A program made the translations under genes and the position numbers. Positions 20,185-30,481 of a stretch of DNA of 64,000 nt are shown here, in pieces. Positions within the stretch are counted from its first letter, which is position 1, and every line of letters begins with the position of its first letter. The notes under the pieces are model-generated. The model was not told the origin of the DNA, did not search any database, and saw only the letters and a list, made by a program, of their open reading frames with translations. The DNA comes from Tetracentron sinense (Eukaryota; Streptophyta; Magnoliopsida; Trochodendrales; Trochodendraceae): assembly GCA_015143295.1 (NCBI GenBank), contig CM026562.1, forward strand, positions 10,816,041 to 10,880,040, given 5' to 3'.

Positions 20185-22016
20185 ATGCCTCCAAGAATGA
20201 AGCTACCATCCAAGAAACCTGCCAAAGAGAAGAAGAAGACTTCAAAGAAATGGAAATAATTAGCATCGTCATCAGCTCTAGCTCCAGCCCCTCTTCCCAT
20301 ATTCTTTGGGTCTGATAAACACGAAATCAGATTCAACAAAGTCTCCATCAAACTGAAACCATTTCTTGATAAGATTGTAAAGTGCAACTTCTTTTCTGAA
20401 AATGGTCTCAGTATCATTGCTGATCGTTTCAAGTCTTTGCATTGGACCTCGTTTCTTGAAACCAATGAGGCCATGCACCCTGACCTAATGCGTCAATTCT
20501 ATCTTCATTTGAAGTATGATGAACAAACCAAACTTATTTCTTCCCGTGTTCATGGAAAAATAATTTCTTTTCCAAAAAGAGTTTTAGAATAAATTTTTAA
20601 ACTCCCTAGTGGTGATTTTCAACTCTACACCACTAACCAATGGGCTGTACACCCTCGTTTCGATGTCATTTCTGCCTTAAAACTCATTTGTATTAATAAA
20701 AATGTTTATGATGAGTTTCATCCCGGAGTAGGAGATCTTACTCTGGAAGCCCATCTAGTATACCACATAATTTCATATAATCTTGTTCCTAGAGGTGGTG
20801 ATAGGGATCACGTGTCCTATTTTGATGTTTTCTTGATGTGGCGCACCCTCACCACACAGTATATTGACCTTTCCTTTATCATTCTTCATGTGATGCTTGA
20901 TGCATCTAATAAAAATAAAGGTCATATGCCTTTTGGTCAAATTCTTACCCTGTTGTTTAAATTCTTTCGATGTCCCTTTCACCTTTATAAGGATCAAATA
21001 GAGGCCACTGATTCTGATTTTTATTCAGTTGGCACTCTAAAAAGAATGGGATATGTTTGGGTAGCAGACCAAAATGTCTGTCTCAAAACCCACTTCTTCA
21101 AATCTTCCTTCGACTTCCATTCCTAGTCCTGCTCCTGATTCCATTCCTACTTCTACCCCTACTCTTCTCTTTCTACCCTCATCAGCAACTCCTGTGCCAG
21201 AGCCAGAGACAGAGGCAGAGCCAGAAGAAGAAGAAGAAGAAGAAGCAGAGGCTGAGCCTGAATCTGAGTGGCCAGAGGTCATGGTTGAGGCTGAGATTCC
21301 CGAGTCTTCTCACAAACAGGACTCACCTCATTTTGAGGATTCAGGGCCATTTTATGAGCCACCTAACAAGCCTACAGCATCAAATGATCAGATGAGCCTG
21401 ATGTCAGGGTAGATTGCTTCTATGGCATCTAGTATGGAGCAATTTCAGCTGGAGATAAGAGAGCCAGCTTCAATTTCAGGCATCCATGAGAGAGAGCTTT
21501 GTGAGCCTCCAATCTGAGACAAGAGATAGACTAACATCTCTAGAGTCCAGGATGGATGGTATTCAGACTGAGATGTAGAAGAGAGTTGAGCAAGTGGAAC
21601 CTCGTCTAGAGGAAATTGAGATTGCTAGAGAAGTAATTAAGAATAGAGTGGATTCTATTCTTTCTTTGCTTGAGAGGAAGGAAGTTGATGCTTCAGTGGA
21701 AAGTGAGAGGCTGAGTGATGATGTCACCAGCATTGGGAAGGAAGTGAATGTGCAAGCTACCTACCTCCATCAGATGTCTATCCTGTTAGATGCTCAGGCT
21801 CCTGTCATCAGTGAAATGGCTTCAAGAGTTACTCAAGTAGCCATTGAGATGATGAGCATCAGGAACAAACTAGCTCACATACCTGTCCCTCTTGATGTGG
21901 AAGTTCCAGCAAAGCCACAAGAGAAGCCCGCAGAGCAAGTGATTTCTAATGATACCTCTTCAGACTCCAAGGACTTGTCACAAGCAGAGACTTTCAAGAA
22001 GAAGAATCCTACTTGA
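20185..22016 (+). pseudogene. Third ORF of the copia element (plant transposon-type protein)
   Basis: The likely start is the ATG at 20185 (MPPRMKLPSKKPAKEKKK, very basic). The frame runs to 21126 with two stops (20257, 20590). This part (RFKSLHWTSFLE, RQFYLHLKYDE, GKIISFPKRVLE, ALKLICINK, LMWRTLTTQYIDLSFIILH) resembles what databases call putative plant transposon proteins; that match is by recollection. The frame then shifts to a Pro/Ser- and Glu-rich linker (21074-21412). A further shift leads to a helical, coiled-coil-like C-terminus (21594-22016). Its position after pol matches the env-like or extra ORF of Sireviruses. I see no signal peptide. Function unknown. Confidence 0.65.
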
Positions 22017-22607
22017 AAGCCTGATCACAAGAGGAAGAGAGAAAACTTGGGCTAAAGACTTTCTTTTTCTTTCTTTTTTTGCTACTTGGATGTATTGACT
22101 GTTTGGCATGTAATTTTTTTTAAGCAATACAAATCCTTGTATCTAACATTCTGAGATATATATATATATTTATGATCTTTTTTTGTCTCATATTGAGTTG
22201 TTTATTTTCTCCTAATTGTTTTCTTGATGATGCCAAGGGGGAGAAAAATGAAATGAATAAATGAATATTCTTTAGTTGTAAAGATTGGAAAACACTAAAA
22301 TCTGTTAGTAATGAATTCTTGATTATTAAGTTCATGGAACTTCTTTGATTCTAATTTCTTTATGGAACTTCTCTTGGTTCATATCTTTGTGGAACTTTTC
22401 TTGATTTTCTCATGTGTAATCTTTTGTTAAAAACAAATATATCTTAAAATGACTAAAATATGCATATAAGTCAAACTTTGATCAAATTCATATAAATGCA
22501 TATGTTTAAGGGGAGCCACCTCAAATAATTATTTAAAATCATATGTTGAGGGGGAGCTTAATCCCAAGTTATTTCATTATTATGTCATCATAAAAAAAGG
22601 GGTAGAT
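22017..22607 (+). other. Copia 3' untranslated region with repeated polypurine tracts
   Basis: No coding sequence. Purine runs ccaagggggagaaaaa (22233), tgagggggagc (22549) and aaaaaaaggggtagat (22592-22607) occur; the last touches the LTR start. More than one PPT-like tract before the 3' LTR is a described Sirevirus trait. These would prime plus-strand DNA synthesis. Confidence 0.65.
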
Positions 22608-24061
22608 TATTAGCCTAAAGGTTACATCCCTGAGTACCCCTAATAATTTTGATTATGACACAATAATGCAATGAGCATTTTAGTACTAATTGTCCTACCA
22701 AGTTTATGTCAATTTCAGATATAAGGAACATTATTCATCATGGAAGAAAGATTCAACATATCCAAGATCTATCTTAAATCAATGCCAAGATCATTTGATG
22801 AAAAAGAAATTTTAAAAAAAAATTTTGCAAGTGTCAAATTGTATTTGAACTCAAAAGAAGATTCAAGAAGTCACCAAAAGTCCAAAGTTGGATCATGAAG
22901 CCAAAGAAGAAAATCATTGAAGATCAAGTCAAGGAAAGTGAAGACTCATGATAGCTTTGTTGTTTTATTTTAAGAGTCTAGGATTTTTGTAAAAAGTCCT
23001 TTTTTGGTTGAAAGTTTAAAAGCTCAAAAGCCTAGATTGACCTTAGGATTTCTTGACTTAATTGAAGAAAATCTTAGACCCTAGGATATCTTAAATGGTG
23101 ACCAAAACCATGATAAAGGAAAGCCTAAAGGCCTATGAATTCATTCACATGTTAAAAGTCTTTTAAAACAGAGTGTTTGGTGAAAATAAGCTGCAGACGT
23201 CGACATCAGAGAAGGCAACGTCGACGTTTATAGTAACCCAGGAAAATTTCTGTTTTGAAGACGTTGACATTTGTGAAGGAGACGTCAACGTTTGTGCATA
23301 ACAGAATTAAATGAAAATTTCTTGAGTTGCGGACGTCGACGTCTGCCTGTGGGAAACTTCAACGGCTAGTTTTTTAAGGGCTAAAACCGCATTAAATGCT
23401 TCACCAATAGCTATAATCATCCAATCCCTATAAATTGAGTTCATTTATGAACTATGACCAACTACTGATCATACTTTAAGCCTACACTGATTATAGCATT
23501 CAACTCTCATCAATCATATGATGAAAATCCCCAAATCCTTAAATCCTCCTATTTGAGCTTTTAACTTTGAATCATTTGAGTGATTTTTAGAAGAGTGTTT
23601 TCAATCTTATCTAGGTCATTAAGGATCCTTGTACTCAAATTGAAATCCAATCAACTTCTATACATTGAAGGAAATCAAAAATCTGTGTATTCTTGTGCGA
23701 GAAGCCGGATAGCTTCAAGAAGTCAAGAGAGGGTGTTCTCTTGCATCAAAGGTGGTGTCCCAACCTGTGAATGGAATTGTAAATGTTAGGACTCGCTTGG
23801 AAGAATTCTAATCGATTCAGTAATAAATCGTGTGAATCCTTGAAACGGGAAGCTGAAAGGCGGGGACATAGACAAGTTTTCGAACCTCGTGAACAAACTC
23901 TTAGTGTTTGTATCTCTGTATCTCTCTACCTTTCACTTCTCTGAATTATTACTTGTTGCATAATCTTAATTTTATTAATTCCGCAAAATAGACCAAGGCA
24001 ATTTTTTATTGTGTCATTGACCCTAATAATCCCCCCTCTAGGGTCCATTTACTGGGTAACA
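22608..24061 (+). repeat. 3' LTR of the copia element (1454 bp)
   Basis: The start tattagcc is placed directly after the PPT (canonical tgttag with G to A). The end is gggtccatttactgggtaaca. It carries acgtcgacgt-type palindromes at 23196-23343 and TATAAAT at 23429-23435. The right boundary touches an unrelated LTR tail. No second LTR is present, so the ends are inferred rather than proven by comparison. Confidence 0.65.
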
Positions 24062-24062
24062 A

Positions 24063-24203
24063 TCACTTGGAAGAACTTTTATATAGAAGAAATTTCCAGG
24101 TTCACTATTTGTCATTCCTTGTATACGCTTTGCAGGATGGTTTGAAGTATAAGTCACGTTGTCAATGTATCAAAACTCTTAGGTGATATTTTGGGGCATG
24201 ACA
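24063..24203 (+). repeat. R-family LTR tail fragment
   Basis: The last ~140 bp of an R-family LTR (tcacttggaag...ctttgcagg...gtataagtcacgt...ttttggggcatgaca) align with 9805-9948 and 29410-29549. The rest of that LTR is missing. Confidence 0.85.
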
Positions 24204-24384
24204 ATTTAGAGTTGAGCAGAGCTGGCTCGACTCGTTGACACCCCTACCCGCATGCCCTGAAGCTATCCCTAAGGGATTCGCCAATCGCTATAGCAATGAC
24301 AATATTAGTAGAATATAAAATTCTTAACCTAACATAAAAAAAAATTGTTAAATAAAACAAAATTTATACCAAACATACCTCCTC

Positions 24385-25190
24385 CTCTCTAAAGCTCTTT
24401 GTACCCACCGTATGGCCAAGCTGTTGGCTCTCACGATTCCTTTTATTTGTCTCCTTCCATTTCTACAAATATTACATTTATCATATGAGAGAAGGTTTAA
24501 CTCAATTTGTTATAAGCATAATTGAATTCAAATAAAATATACCTGCCCTTCCTCGGAGTACCAGAATTGCACGAGTGCATGTCATTGCTCCTGCACCACA
24601 TCAGGGTACACCTGCTATAGTTCTCCGTAGGAGGGGCCGCCAGATCAAAGAGTTCTCTCGCCAAGGTAGACTTATTGTCCCACCATTTCTTATCCAAAGA
24701 CTGCAAAATGTAGTGTTCTAGGATAGGTGGGAACTCGAATTTCTCTTGTAAAAACGTTGTCAAATGATTAATATATCAAATAAAGAAAGAGAATTACATA
24801 AACCAATTTTAATAATAGATGACCAATTTTTTTGTTCTTACCCATATAGCTCCCAATGTACGCTGTTTCACATTATCACTAATGTCCTTCCATGCAAAAT
24901 AAATGCACATCTCGTGCAAGAATGCCATAAAAACCAATCATAAGTTGGGCATTCTCCCCTACGAGTTGTTTTCTGTCATCTATTTCTACCTTCTTTCTTT
25001 CGCTAGGAGGTAGCTTGTGTATCTTGAGGTACTTTGATTTACCTCTTTTTCCCTTCCTTGCAGCCGCGACAGAGGGTCCAGAAGTCCTTGCACCAGGTGG
25101 GGTCTGTGTAGGGATCCATCAACAAAATTCGAAGTCCCTGCACCAGGTGGGGTCTGTGTAGGATCCATCAACAAAATATTGATATTAGCC
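24385..25190 (-). pseudogene. Ptta/En-Spm-type plant transposase fragment
   Basis: The minus strand shows pieces in a row. These are FAWKDISDNVKQRTLGAIW (about 24900-24845), an FEFPPILEHYILQSLDKKWWDN region (24763-24640), and NKRNRESQ...HTVGTKSFREEE (about 24470-24385). The last matches the C-terminal signature of the plant Ptta/En-Spm transposase family (Transposase_24 type). The pieces are separated by AT-rich stretches that could be introns or decay. No terminal CACTA repeats were found nearby. Assignment is by motif memory. Confidence 0.5.
25080..25178. repeat. ~50-bp tandem direct repeat
   Basis: gaagtccttgcaccaggtgg... (25080-25129) is repeated at 25130-25178 with two differences and one deletion. 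It lies in the N-terminal part of the transposase fragment. Confidence 0.9.
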
Positions 25191-25361
25191 TATGCGAGAA
25201 ATGAAACAGGAAAAGGGATTTAGAGAAAAAATACAAAACATAGAACAATAAAATGAAAGACAAAACATAACATACTATGGAGATACTAAACCCAGAGAAT
25301 AAAATGACATTATCTTATATTCATTAAACTACAAAAGCAAATGGTTGTCATTGCACATCAT

Positions 25362-26579
25362 TGATGTGCATAGAATAATGTTAATTATTACCTCTTTATT
25401 TACGCTTGTTAGTTCTTTATTTTGTCTTATTTGTTCTAATTATAACTTTTCTACTTTTATGTAGGAATTAGATGAAGTTTAACAGATTTAAGCCCAAATT
25501 GGAGAAATTCAAAGCCAAAATCCCATTAGAGGGAAAAGTCGTACAGGGCCTACTCATCTAATTGAATTAAATCAAGGAGAAGATAGGGTTGCTGATATTT
25601 GACATCCAAATCTACAAGAAAAGCAAGAAAATTTCATGGGTGATAGTATTGAGCAACAAATCCCCCCCCCAAAAGGAAGATTTTCGGATTCCTGCCTAAA
25701 CTGACCATGACTCACTAATTTGGTCATAACTTTTGATTGAAAGATCGGATTAAGGCAATATTTGAGGCGTTCAAAAGAAGACTCAAAGTGAAACAATATT
25801 GTATTTCACGAGAATCTCTGAATTTGGAAGTTTAAGGGGTCAAAAGATTCGGTCAAGTGGAGGCTTATGCATAGAGGAGAAGAAATTAGGGTTGAAAAGA
25901 GTTTTGGCTCTTCCTCTTTTGACTTTTCTCTCATATTTTCTAGTTCTTTCTCTCACCCCGGAGACTCTTTCTTTTATTTTATTTTCTATTTTGTAAAAGT
26001 GGAAGAGAGAGTGGTGTAAAAAAGTCGATTAAACATCAATGAAGAGGAGAATGATTTATTTCATCAATCTTATCTTGAATGCTACAATGCTGGGCTAACT
26101 CGTGATAAGGGGCAAAGGAGGAAACTAAGAACCCGATAAGATTTATCCTTATTTTAGTTTTTAAATACTCCAAAATTATATTGTTACGAAAATATTAAAT
26201 CTGGATTTTAATTAAATTTTTCATAAGACCTATCTTCCGATCCAAAGCATTTACTTGCTTATTGGATCGTGTTTAATTGGAGAATTTAGAAATTAATGTT
26301 AGGATTAATCTTATTATATTTTTAGTGAAATCCGAATCACCTATTCTCATTCTACTTTAACAAAATATTTCTTCTTTTCTTATTTGTTCCATTAGTTTTA
26401 TTTCATTTTTAATTATCATCTTAGCATAAAAATTTTAAATCGGTTTTTTTTTTTAATCTATTAAGAAATTTCAAATTAATCTTAGTTTCCATTTAACAAG
26501 TCTCTATGGATCGACCCCGTTTGGCCGCTTTCTTGCAATAGAAAGTGTGTGTTTGAGTTAATTATATTTGAGCACACCA
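25362..26579 (+). repeat. Athila 5' LTR (1218 bp)
   Basis: Compared with 53594-54798 it shares its whole length with scattered substitutions and small indels. The sequence following 26579 (aatataaaatatc) shows no convincing PBS; the typical tRNA-Asp-type PBS of Athila elements is not evident. The AT-rich end (26160-26579) contains long T runs. Confidence 0.9.
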
Positions 26580-27078
26580 AATATAAAATATCTAGAATTT
26601 ATTTTTTGGGTTTGATTTTTTTTTAGGTTAGTTTTATTTCTATATATTTTATTTTTTTTAAAAAAAATCTAGGAATTTTTATTTATGTAATTTTCGGGTT
26701 AGGTTTAGATTAGTTTTTTTTTAATTTTACTTTAGTTTATTTTTTTTAGAGTTTTATTTTTATTCCTTTTTTTTATTCTCCTTTTCCATATTACTTTGAG
26801 TTTTCATTATTATTGCAGGAAATTGGAGAAGGAGATCTAAAAAGACAAGGAGCCGAAGGAGGATTTGTAGCACCCTGGACTTTTCTATACTTAATGAATA
26901 GCATTTTCGTAGCCAATTGGCCTTTCAAGTAGTCTAATTAATAAATAAGAGAGAAATTGAAAATTCTGAAATGTCAGGAATGTCCACTTTCGAAAGATGA
27001 ATCCAACGCAAGTTGAATCATCCAAATCCGACGAACGAGTCAAAAGATATGGCCAAAACAGTTTGGACCTACAGAGCA

Positions 27079-27304
27079 CCGATCGCTCAGTCCAATGTAG
27101 CGATCGATCGGTTCACAACCGATCGCTCGGTCATTAATAATGATCGATCGATCCAAAACTGATCGATCGGTAGCTATCAACTGGTTAAATTTTTTGCATG
27201 AAAAAATTTTCCAGAGAGCTTGTTTTTGACTGGTCGCTCGGTCAAGAACACCGATCGCTCGGTAGGCAACCGATCGATCGGTCATAACCACCGATCGCTC
27301 GGTC
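27079..27304 (+). promoter_or_regulatory. U3 palindrome cluster (cgatcgatcgg type) with TATA box downstream
   Basis: There are about eight palindromic units such as accgatcgctcggt and cgatcgatcggt, some joined by caaccg or ataa spacers. TATAAAG follows ~65 bp downstream at 27367. The same geometry occurs in element D (43569-43763, 51376-51502; minus) and in the truncated chromovirus (15775-15952; minus). Confidence 0.6.
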
Positions 27305-28250
27305 TTCGCGTTTTTGCATAAATTTCATTAAGGGCTTTTTCATCTTTTGGGCATTTCCACCTTGCCTATAAAGGCTTGCTTGAGCCTAAGGGTTTCAAAA
27401 ACCCTTAGGACAGCGTTTTGAGAGAGAGTAGAGGAGAGGAAGAGGGGTTTTCTCCTAGGGTTGCATCTTGAGAGAAATCAAGGGTTTTGGAACCCAAGAT
27501 CATCCCAAAAGCTTGGATTTCTCAAATCCACCCTCAAGCATGTGTGGAGTCCCACCCCAAGCTAGGGCAGCGTTCTCCACGGCATTTTTCAAGGGTTTTC
27601 TCCTCTTATTCAAGGTTAGTACACCCTACTAACTTCCCTAGTAATAACCTAGTTATCTTGAATTGAGAATGGTTTGAGTTTGTGTAAACCCAAGGTTCTA
27701 CATTTAAAGTAATAATGCCCTAATTATACAAGATAATTATGTTGTGAGTGAGGTGGAGAATGTTGGATGTGGAGGCGATTGGATGCCGTATTGTGGGATG
27801 TATGTGATGGAAAATGGTGGATGGGCATTGTATGCAATACACGCACACCATGTGTATGATGAAACTTATGAACTTAAAGAACTTGAAATAATGTAGCTAT
27901 GAATGTGTTGCACATTAGTTGTTCGACAAAATGCATAAATGAGAATGTCAAGAGTAAATGGAGGATTTGGAAATATGACTTGTGTAGCTTTCCTTAAAGG
28001 GTGATTTCAAAACAAATGCTTTATATGTTTTCATTTAATTCCCCATGCCCATGCAATTGCAAGAAATGTCACATCATGCTTTATTGTTCATGTTAACCTG
28101 ATAATTTAAAATGCAATGTGTATCCCTTGATTTATTTATGATAATATGATCGTCACGAATGCCACACACACCAAGCACGTACGCATAAACTGAGGTTTTC
28201 CCTATATGAGTAGATGAAACAACAAGAATAAGAAAATGAAACATCAAGGA

Positions 28251-28855
28251 GGTTGGTAGCCCAGGGATGTTCGGGTGCTAGCTTCTGGCTCACAAGTTAA
28301 ACAGATATGGATGTCAAGGGTAGGGCATATCCCTAGGATATGTCATACCTGGCTCACAAGAAAACATGACAAGCAAAAATCACGAAGTATGAAAGGATGT
28401 TAGTGTACTAAGACCAGGTACGGGCACTAACATCTGTTCCCAAACCAGTATGAGAAGATGCTGGTATACTAAGACCAGGCACGGGTACTAGCATCTGTCT
28501 CCAAGTAACATGACAAGCATGAAAGTATGCTAGTGTACTAAGACCAAGTACGGGCACTAGTATATGTTTCCAAGACAAGTATGAAAGGGTGTTAATGTAC
28601 TAAGACCAGGTACGGGCATTAACATCTATTTCCAACAAGTATGAGAGGATACTAGTATACTTAGACCAGGTACTGGGTACTAGTATCTGTCTCCAAACAA
28701 GAATCAAGAAATAATAGAAGGGTGATAATGTACTAAGACATGGTACAGGCATTATCATCTGTTCCCAGGCAAACAAGGAAATTCACAAGCAAGTCGACAA
28801 GAAAACACACATAATAGTACCTAGTATGTCCGTCCATTCCATAGTTCGGGTACTA
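28251..28855 (+). repeat. Covarying hairpin array in the solo LTR
   Basis: Two lead hairpins (28251-28293; about 28320-28352) each end ctggctcacaag. Six units follow with the shared loop tactaagaccaggtacggg and different arms. Arms are gatgttagtg/cactaacatc (28396-28434), agatgctggta/tactagcatct (28456-28496), tatgctagtg/cactagtata (28526-28564), gtgttaatg/cattaacat (28589-28625), gatactagta/tactagtatc (28648-28687) and gtgataatg/cattatcat (28722-28758). A final ctagta/tactag unit lies at 28821-28855. Every deviation from perfect pairing in the six main units is a G-U pair on the sense strand. Confidence 0.9.
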
Positions 28856-30481
28856 GCCAACGAGAAGAACCTCATAAGACATGTAAGGCACCCACAAGAA
28901 GCATAAAATGTAAAGTGTAATTGCAAGAATCACAAGGAAGGTGGAAGAGGTTTTAGTCAAAGCATGAACCCTAAGTATGAGTTTAAATATGATGCTCAAG
29001 ATTATGTTTGTTATTTGTTATTGCTTCCGCACTCTGATTTGTGAAATATGATGATGAACTATATGATATATGTTATTTTATCGTTATTACTATGGTTAGT
29101 TAGTAGCTTGTACTCGCTGAGTATTCCATGCTCAATCGTACTTTTATGTCGGCAGGTACATTATGTGGTATATGGACTCTTGTCCCTCGGATCGAGGTAG
29201 CTCAGGGTGAGCAGGAGGTTATTCGGAGGCTTCTCACCTAGATATTAGGAAGCTTGACATATGGCCACTGGTCGGGATGAGTGAGAGAGAGAGAGACATG
29301 TATTTTGGGTCCTTTTTCCTTGGGGATTTTCATGTAGGCTTGAGTTGGTAATTCAAGCATTGGACTCTTTTGTACTTATTGTATTTTTAGTAAGTTGTTA
29401 GTTTATGTAAAACTTGGAATTACATGTATTCATTAAAGAAATTTTGTTCACTATTTTTGCAAGCCTTGTATACTCTTTGCAGGTTAGTTTTAGTACAAGT
29501 CACGTCACCAAAGTATCCTAACTCCTAGGGGGTATTTTGGGGCGCGACAAGATTTGAAGAAAAAAAATTAGTTTTTTTTTTTTATGTATTTTTTTTAGTG
29601 CATTGTAGTAGGATTTTTAAATCATTTGGGGATGCCCAAATTGTAATAAATAGAGCAGGGAAGGAGGAGAGTTGGACTATACTCTCTCTGCACCTCAGGT
29701 TCTACACCAAGTTTGGTGTTGGTGGCCCGGGTCGACTCAATTGGATCTTCCCTCACCTTGAGTAGGAGGTACATACTTTAAACCTTAACCGTAGATATTT
29801 TACTTGTTAGTCAGGATTGTTGATGTCTTTAAATTAGAGTGCTTGCATGCTTGACACCAATTTAATTGGAGCACCGTTTTTAGTAAGGCCACTTCAAAAC
29901 CCATGACAAGATAAGTACCAGATTTAATCATCGGATTCTTGCCTATAGGTTTAAGCATAACCTACTTTAGCACCCAACCAGTCAATCTTAAATAAAATTA
30001 ATTAGACATTGGCCCTAGGACCTTCGAGCTCATTAGGATGAAGACCTACTAAAAGTTCGACCAATTGCGTTCTTTGATCAAACTCGATGACAAGGAAAGC
30101 CCTATCCCTTTGTAAGGGTGACAGTCTCTATTCTAGGAGAGTTGGTTTTTAAACGGGACCTTTGCCTAGTGCATTGTGAACCCACCATTCAACCTATAGG
30201 CTTACCTGGTCGACTTGGTTTTCTAAGATCGAGTTGGAGGCTTAGGTGCACTCTTCAAACTAGTTAGGAGTCGTCTAGTTAATTAGGTCATTGGTGTGTT
30301 TTCAATTGGACTGTGCTTGCTTGTGTGCATATCATTAGAATTAGATTAGATTAAGATTTTTTTCTTAGAAGTCGATACTTCGGTTTATGTGCACTTGGGT
30401 ACGTGTGAGAGGTCGTTTAATCAAAGTAGAACTCACAAGTAATCCCAACACATATATTGAGGATTTTCCATTTTCTCTGAA

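Larger units (their letters stand above)
16805..24061 (+). mobile_element. Ty1-copia element, Sirevirus-like, 5'-truncated
   Basis: Polyprotein order is GAG-pre-integrase finger, integrase, RT, RNase H, which is the copia order. A third ORF (20185-22016), purine-rich tracts and one LTR (22608-24061) follow. The 5' LTR, gag and protease are missing; homology begins around 16805 in the linker before the integrase finger. A third ORF and multiple PPT-like tracts before the 3' LTR are features I associate with Sireviruses. Confidence 0.8.
26866..29549 (+). repeat. R-family solo LTR (2684 bp)
   Basis: It starts tgtagcaccc and ends ttttggggcgcgaca. Flanks ggatt (26861-26865) and agatt (29550-29554) match at 4 of 5 bases, consistent with a TSD that has mutated once. 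No internal region or second LTR is present, so it arose by LTR-LTR recombination. Landmarks are the conserved block (26992-27050), U3 palindromes (27079-27304), TATAAAG (27367-27373), the leader hairpin (27615-27633), the hairpin array (28251-28855) and the late hairpin (29116-29136). It is the best preserved plus-strand reference for the family. Confidence 0.92.
26580..30481 (+). other. Athila untranslated leader, split by a solo LTR
   Basis: 26580-26865 and 29550-30481 together form a ~1.2-kb leader, which is typical for Athila. It has no coding sequence. The T-rich first part is followed by tcgactcaattgg and a cctcaccttgagtagg region. The 26866-29549 insertion lies within it. Confidence 0.75.

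Noticed and set aside
21181..21260. Purine-rich gaagaagaag run as a microsatellite or PPT
   Set aside because: It encodes the glutamate-rich linker of the third ORF and is far from the LTR; the PPT candidates lie at 22233-22607.
25362..26579. Possible tRNA-Asp-type primer site in gttttgccg/gtttggccgc near the LTR end
   Set aside because: The phrase is present in both Athila LTRs upstream of the shared terminus, so it is inside the LTR and not a PBS.
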